NCBI GenBank assembly: GCA_003514205.1
Contig: DORQ01000119.1
Coordinates: 1 to 6,310 of the forward strand
Direction of reading: 5' to 3'
Length of the DNA stretch: 6,310 bases
DNA from: Acidimicrobiaceae bacterium
GTDB lineage: Bacteria > Actinomycetota > Acidimicrobiia > Acidimicrobiales > Microtrichaceae
In this document: piece after piece, positions 4,503 through 6,310 of the stretch
Layout of the letters: every line of letters starts with the position of its first letter
How positions within the stretch are numbered: the first letter of the stretch is position 1
Made by a program: the position numbers and the translations under genes
The notes under the pieces: model-generated
The model's input: only the letters and a program-made list of their open reading frames with translations
Database searches by the model: none
What the model was told of the DNA's origin: nothing

Positions 4503-5206
4503 GTCGCGGCTTCTCGAAGGGCAGCGGTTGCATGAGCGAGCCCGAGCGGATCGTTGAAGAGTGCGCTACCAGCCACGAGGAAATTGCCTCCAGCTGCCAC
4601 AACAGCCGGAGCCGTTGTGGGACTGACGCCACCATCAACCTCGATGTCCACATCGAGGCCACGTTCCAGAACCCACCGACGGATCTGTGTCACCTTGGGC
4701 TCTGTGGAGGCTATATAGGCTTGGCCCCCAAAGCCTGGGTTCACCGACATCACGAGAACCAAGTCGACGAGATCAAGGACATGCTGAATCGCCTCGGCAG
4801 GGGTCGCCGGGTTGATAACCACAGCCGGAGAGGCTCCCAGTTCTCGTATCGCTCCCAGAGTTCGGTGCAGGTGCGTGCAGGTTTCGGCGTGCACGATCAC
4901 CATCTGGCATCCAGCCTCGACATAGCGGTGAAGAAGTGGGTTGGGATCGGCCACCATCAGGTGTGCCTCGAAGGGAAGCGCGGTGAGACCTCGGGTAGAT
5001 GCGATCACATCGGGGCCGAAGGTGAGGTTCGGAACGAAGTTGCCGTCCATGATGTCCCAATGGATTCGGTCGACCCCGGCAGCGTCGAGCGATTCGATGG
5101 CCTCGCCGAGTCTGGAGAAATCGGCCGGCAAGACGGAGGGGGCAATTTGGATTGGCCGATGGGCTGTGGCGGCGGTCAAGAGGACTCCTGAGGTCAAGTG
5201 CGACAC
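4487..5206 (-). CDS. rpe: Ribulose-phosphate 3-epimerase
   Basis: Rpe interconverts ribulose 5-phosphate and xylulose 5-phosphate in the pentose phosphate pathway and Calvin cycle, as a metal-dependent TIM barrel in the cytoplasm. The 239-residue translation shows IAPSVLPADFSRLGE (21-35), RIHWDIMDGNFVPNLTFGP (47-65) with ligands H49 and D51, FEAHLMV (79-85) with H82, MSVNPGFGGQ (153-162), IEVDGGV (188-194) with D191, and the phosphate-binding GSALF (213-217). All expected metal and acid/base residues are present. Two starts compete. GTG 5206 gives the longest form but lies only 2 nt after a candidate -10 box. TTG 5179 (codon 10) is preceded by AGGAG (5189-5185) at 5-nt spacing, would fit an mRNA start near 5202, and still leaves 11 residues before the first strand. 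I give the long form and regard TTG 5179 as equally likely. It is divergent from prmA, and its 3' end overlaps the downstream lipoprotein gene. Confidence 0.95.
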   Translation of the reverse strand: MSHLTSGVLLTAATAHRPIQIAPSVLPADFSRLGEAIESLDAAGVDRIHWDIMDGNFVPNLTFGPDVIASTRGLTALPFEAHLMVADPNPLLHRYVEAGCQMVIVHAETCTHLHRTLGAIRELGASPAVVINPATPAEAIQHVLDLVDLVLVMSVNPGFGGQAYIASTEPKVTQIRRWVLERGLDVDIEVDGGVSPTTAPAVVAAGGNFLVAGSALFNDPLGLAHATAALREAATCADS

Positions 5207-5208
5207 CG

Positions 5209-5238
5209 ACCCTACTGGCTGTCTTGCCTCTTCGTGAA
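5209..5238 (-). promoter_or_regulatory. Putative rpe promoter
   Basis: On the minus strand TTCACG (5238-5233, 4 of 6 to TTGACA) and TAGGGT (5214-5209, TANNNT) are separated by 18 nt. Transcription starting near 5202 would exclude the GTG at 5206 and give a leader of about 22 nt containing AGGAG before the TTG at 5179. It would also serve the overlapping lipoprotein gene. Confidence 0.45.
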
Positions 5239-5266
5239 GGCGCGCGGTGGGGGTGCAAACAGGTCG

Positions 5267-5272
5267 TAGCCT
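5267..5272 (+). promoter_or_regulatory. Putative -10 box of prmA, leaderless type
   Basis: TAGCCT, the same hexamer as before clpP, ends 6 nt before the GTG at 5279. No Shine-Dalgarno sequence fits in TGATCC, so a leaderless transcript beginning at the GTG is the simplest reading. No strong -35 is visible. Confidence 0.5.
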
Positions 5273-5278
5273 TGATCC

Positions 5279-6094
5279 GTGGAACGAATTGAAATTGTGG
5301 TGGATGAGACTGAGGTTGATCTGATCAGCGACCTCTTATGGTCGAGTGGGGTGATGGCGATCGAGGAGCGAGCCGAAGGTCCGGGAACGCTGCGACTTCT
5401 TACCGGCATCGAACAATCGCAGCTCGGAGAGCTCCTCTCAACAATTGACGGCCGATGGGGAGTCAAGCACTACCCAAGTGATCCAGCGGCGTATGCCGAC
5501 GCGTGGAAGCCATACGCTCGGGCAACACGGATCGGCGAAAGCCTTGTTCTCCAACCCCCGTGGGCGCCCGATATTGCACGTGCGGGGGACCGAGTCCTGA
5601 GCATCGATCCGGGCGAAGCCTGGGGCCATGGGGCGCATCCCTCAACCCGGCTGCTCGCCGCAGAACTCGTGGCACGGGCCGACGTACGAGGAGCGAGGGT
5701 CCTCGACCTGGGATGCGGAAGTGGTGTGCTGTCTCTGGTTGCCGTTGCCTATGGTGCTGAGTCGGTTGTTGCACTCGATATCGAGGTCGCAGCGGTGGAG
5801 GCGTCGATGGCTAATGCTGCCGTGAACGGGCTCGACGACCGGATTCTGTGTTCAACAGAGCCGCTGAGTCAGGTCGAAGGTAGCTTCGATATCATCCTCG
5901 CCAACATCGGCCTCGCCACATGCAACTCGTTTGCACATGAGTTTGCGGAGCGTCGCCGCGAGCACGGGTGGATAGGAATCTCGGGGCTCCTCAACGAGCA
6001 GGTTGATGAGGCAGTAGCGCATTTCGAGACTCAGGGGCTTCGCGAGGAGCTTCGGCGGAGCGAGTCTGGATGGTCGGCAATCGTCTTCAAGTGA
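5279..6094 (+). CDS. prmA: Ribosomal protein L11 methyltransferase PrmA
   Basis: PrmA uses S-adenosylmethionine to trimethylate ribosomal protein L11. The 271-residue protein has the expected two parts. The N-terminal substrate-recognition part (1-90) includes WSSGVMAIEER and the linker YADAWKPYA. The C-terminal part is a Rossmann methyltransferase domain with the signature DPGEAWGHGAHPSTR (110-124; family form PGxAFGTGxHPTT), SAM motif I VLDLGCGSGVLSL (141-153), acidic ALDIE (165-169) at the end of strand 2, and DIILANI (204-210; family form D-x-x-x-ANI). WGHGAH in place of the usual FGTGTH is a mild divergence but keeps glycines and histidine. It could also be a PrmA-like protein with another substrate, but synteny-independent motifs favour PrmA. 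The start is GTG 5279, supported by the -10 box just upstream. It is divergent from rpe and converges on serB with 8 bp between stops and no room for a separate terminator. Confidence 0.9.
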   Translation: MERIEIVVDETEVDLISDLLWSSGVMAIEERAEGPGTLRLLTGIEQSQLGELLSTIDGRWGVKHYPSDPAAYADAWKPYARATRIGESLVLQPPWAPDIARAGDRVLSIDPGEAWGHGAHPSTRLLAAELVARADVRGARVLDLGCGSGVLSLVAVAYGAESVVALDIEVAAVEASMANAAVNGLDDRILCSTEPLSQVEGSFDIILANIGLATCNSFAHEFAERRREHGWIGISGLLNEQVDEAVAHFETQGLREELRRSESGWSAIVFK

Positions 6095-6102
6095 CCGACT
6101 GG

Positions 6103-6310
6103 CTAGGACTCCGGAGGCAGCGTCAGATGCTGAGGTGAGGGGACGTCGCTCTCGATCTCGACTTCGGCCCTGCGAATGCCCAGCACGAACAGAATCGCGT
6201 CCAGATAGGGGACATTCACTGTGGTATCGGCAGCATGCTGCACCATTGGCTTTGCATTGAAGGCAATTCCCAACCCGGCCTCGGCAAGCATGTCGAGATC
6301 GTTGGCGCCG
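6103..6310 (-). CDS. serB: Phosphoserine phosphatase, C-terminal part (runs off window)
   Basis: The minus strand from the window end reads GANDLDMLAEAGLGIAFNAK followed by PMVQHAADTTVNVPYLDAIL and FVLGIRR, stopping at TAG 6105-6103. This is the last part of a HAD-superfamily phosphoserine phosphatase. GANDL is the end of motif IV (GDGANDL), whose aspartate holds Mg, and GIAFNAKP...AAD is the conserved following segment. SerB makes L-serine from phosphoserine, the last step of the phosphorylated pathway. 69 codons are visible; the catalytic DxDxT and any N-terminal ACT domains lie beyond position 6310. The tail after FVLGIRR is variable in the family. It converges with prmA. Confidence 0.92.
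   Translation of the reverse strand, partial: GANDLDMLAEAGLGIAFNAKPMVQHAADTTVNVPYLDAILFVLGIRRAEVEIESDVPSPQHLTLPPES

Noticed and set aside
4370..5191. 273-codon open frame on the + strand
   Set aside because: It is antisense to rpe and the small lipoprotein, whose motifs are unmistakable. Its translation shows no domain.

Overview
The window looks like the chromosome of an actinobacterium, probably class Acidimicrobiia. The main clue is the N-terminus of the first protein (PSWWQASDGLWYPP), a motif common in Acidimicrobiia membrane proteins. Other clues are moderately high GC, GTG starts, TANNNT -10 boxes placed about 7 nt before start codons (leaderless-type genes), and actinobacterial-looking SerB, PrmA and ClpP. 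This is a judgement from motifs; no database search was possible.

Layout. Bases 1-257 hold no gene I recognise. Bases 270-1115 (+) encode a membrane protein joining a CxxC/CxxC zinc-ribbon-like module to an extracytoplasmic septum-formation-like domain. Bases 1116-2622 are a poorly coding, decaying stretch. It holds a helix-turn-helix (excisionase-like) remnant with no start codon (1503-1736, -), an intact AbrB/VapB-type antitoxin (1760-2008, +) and a VapC PIN toxin broken by one in-frame TAA (2005-2406, +). This stretch abuts the 3' end of a tRNA-Leu(UAG) gene (2623-2704, -), a typical integration target, so it may be the residue of a mobile element.

From 2705 onward the window is dense housekeeping DNA. 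A 113-bp intergenic region with two inverted repeats separates tRNA-Leu from clpP (2818-3420, +). clpP ends at a hairpin terminator facing a convergent CAP/SCP-domain lipoprotein (3491-3940, -). Upstream of that gene on the minus strand lie a small unknown lipoprotein (4020-4502, -) and rpe (4487-5206, -), which overlap by 16 bp and look translationally coupled. rpe is divergent from prmA (5279-6094, +), with both promoters in 72 bp. prmA converges, with only 8 bp between stop codons, on the 3' end of serB (6103-6310, -), which runs off the window.

How the genes relate. Apart from the toxin-antitoxin pair and the rpe/lipoprotein overlap, the genes serve unrelated core functions: protein turnover (ClpP), pentose phosphate/Calvin chemistry (Rpe), ribosomal protein L11 methylation (PrmA), serine synthesis (SerB), and surface lipoproteins. 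I found no CRISPR array, intact insertion sequence or clear new multi-gene system. The most notable points are the nonsense codon falling exactly on VapC's catalytic glutamate, the palindrome over the vapB promoter, and the repeated leaderless promoter arrangement.
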